A DNA stretch of 5,395 nucleotides from an uncultured Faecalibacterium sp. (GTDB taxonomy: Bacteria > Bacillota > Clostridia > Oscillospirales > Ruminococcaceae). Where the stretch lies: the NCBI GenBank assembly GCA_937917475.1, contig CALDNF010000040.1:1-5395 (forward strand), in the 5' to 3' direction. This document shows positions 4,830 through 5,395 of the stretch, in pieces. Both the position numbers and the translations under genes were made by a program. Numbering within the stretch: the stretch's first letter is position 1; the number at the start of each line of letters is the position of its first letter. The notes under the pieces were generated by a model that was not told where the DNA came from, did no database searches, and saw nothing but the letters and a program-made list of their open reading frames with translations.

Positions 4830-5395
4830 TCAATCTGCTTCGTCGAAAATCTCGGTGTCCAGCGTGGTGTGGCCCTTGGCGATGTGGTACTTCACCGCAG
4901 GCAGATGCACATTGGTGAAATACAGACTGGTGTTGGGGTCGCAGCCGATGACGGTCGGCTCACCTTGCGGACGAAGACGTTGTCGTCAATGACAAGAGCC
5001 AGCATACTGTCCGGGGCTGCCTGATTCAATACTTCCCGGCTGCGGGAGGCACAGAAGCCGAAACGGGTATCATAAGCGAATTTCGCATACTTTTCCGGAA
5101 ACTGACCATGACCCTCGTTGACACCAGCGGTATAGGCCGTCACCCGGCCTGCCCGACGCTGCACCAACATGTTAGCGTAGGGCATGGGCTTGAGGCTGTC
5201 CAGCGCAGGCCGCCCAGAAGCAGTTCTGCGCAAACCGATAGGAAAGGCTGCGGCCAAAGGGCAGTGCTGCACCGTTTTTATCGAACCAGTAAACGAATTG
5301 CTGTGCGAACAGCTGGGCACGCTGGCGGTAAAGGGCGGCCCGCTGCGGGTCGGTGTCGGCGGCAAATTTCGAGTAGAGTAGGCCGTAATACTGGA
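4830..5395 (-). pseudogene. DUF2264-family protein (COG4289), internally deleted pseudogene, 5' part outside window
   Basis: The minus strand carries three pieces that appear to belong to one gene. Piece one (5395 to about 5195) has YYGLLYSKFAADTDPQRAAL and then FVYWFDKNGAALPFGRSLSY, ending near NCFWAACAG; this resembles the alpha-helical N-terminal domain of DUF2264 proteins. Piece two (about 5203 to 4964), in another frame, has KPMPYANMLVQRRAGRVTAY, KYAKFAYDTRFGF and APDSMLALVIDDNVFVRK, which fits the second half of the same family. Piece three (about 4967 to 4830), back in the first frame, has VIGCDPNTSLYFTNVHLPAV and ends EIFDEAD at a TGA followed by a terminator; it fits a family C-terminus but less surely. 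Intact members are several hundred residues long, and here the parts between the pieces are missing, so two internal deletions with frame changes are the simplest reading. The biochemical role of DUF2264 is not established; members often lie near polysaccharide-degradation genes, consistent with the neighbouring lacZ. Confidence 0.7.

Noticed and set aside
4892..5365. 157-codon minus-strand frame as a complete gene.
   Set aside because: Only its central part resembles DUF2264. Its first and last portions are out-of-frame readings of pieces one and three, so it is a chance frame across a pseudogene.
1..5395. Search for a CRISPR array, tRNA, riboswitch, toxin-antitoxin pair or defence operon.
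   Set aside because: I saw no regularly spaced repeats, tRNA-like cloverleaf, conserved riboswitch core or paired small genes on either strand.

Overview
The window looks like a piece of a Gram-positive, GC-moderate gut Clostridia chromosome, most like Faecalibacterium or a related Oscillospiraceae member. That assignment is an inference from the style of the long GH2 beta-galactosidase, from the anaerobe-type Crp/Fnr regulator and from the families of the gene remnants. No rRNA, tRNA, CRISPR array or intact mobile element is visible.

Layout from left to right. Positions 1-145 hold a textbook sigma-70/sigma-A type promoter (TTGACA, 17 bp, TATAAT) with several nested inverted repeats, driving an intact Crp/Fnr-family regulator at 146-823 that ends at a strong intrinsic terminator (859-890). 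Positions 958-1710 are a gene graveyard: the DNA-binding half of an OmpR-type response regulator (958-1296, minus), short plus-strand remnants that may come from a DUF1980/TIGR03943-type membrane protein plus an unassigned C-terminus (1271-1442), an 18-bp perfect hairpin (1503-1551), and a 36-codon scrap of the N-terminus of a serine recombinase (1582-1692, minus) lying just downstream of lacZ. Positions 1708-4725 (minus) are an apparently complete 1005-residue LacZ-type beta-galactosidase with its own extended -10 promoter and a good ribosome binding site. Upstream of it, 4830-5395 (minus) is a decayed DUF2264-type gene read in three pieces, closed by a terminator hairpin (4786-4817) that abuts the lacZ promoter.

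Functionally only two genes look alive. The Crp/Fnr protein is a stand-alone transcription unit whose targets cannot be told from this window, although the dyads in its own promoter make autoregulation plausible. LacZ is a cytosolic enzyme hydrolysing lactose or other beta-galactosides. It is monocistronic here, with no transporter or lac repressor in the window. The DUF2264 remnant suggests the locus once held a larger carbohydrate-degradation cluster. I see no convincing undescribed system. The most notable feature is the concentration of internally deleted gene fragments, including a recombinase scrap, around an intact lacZ.
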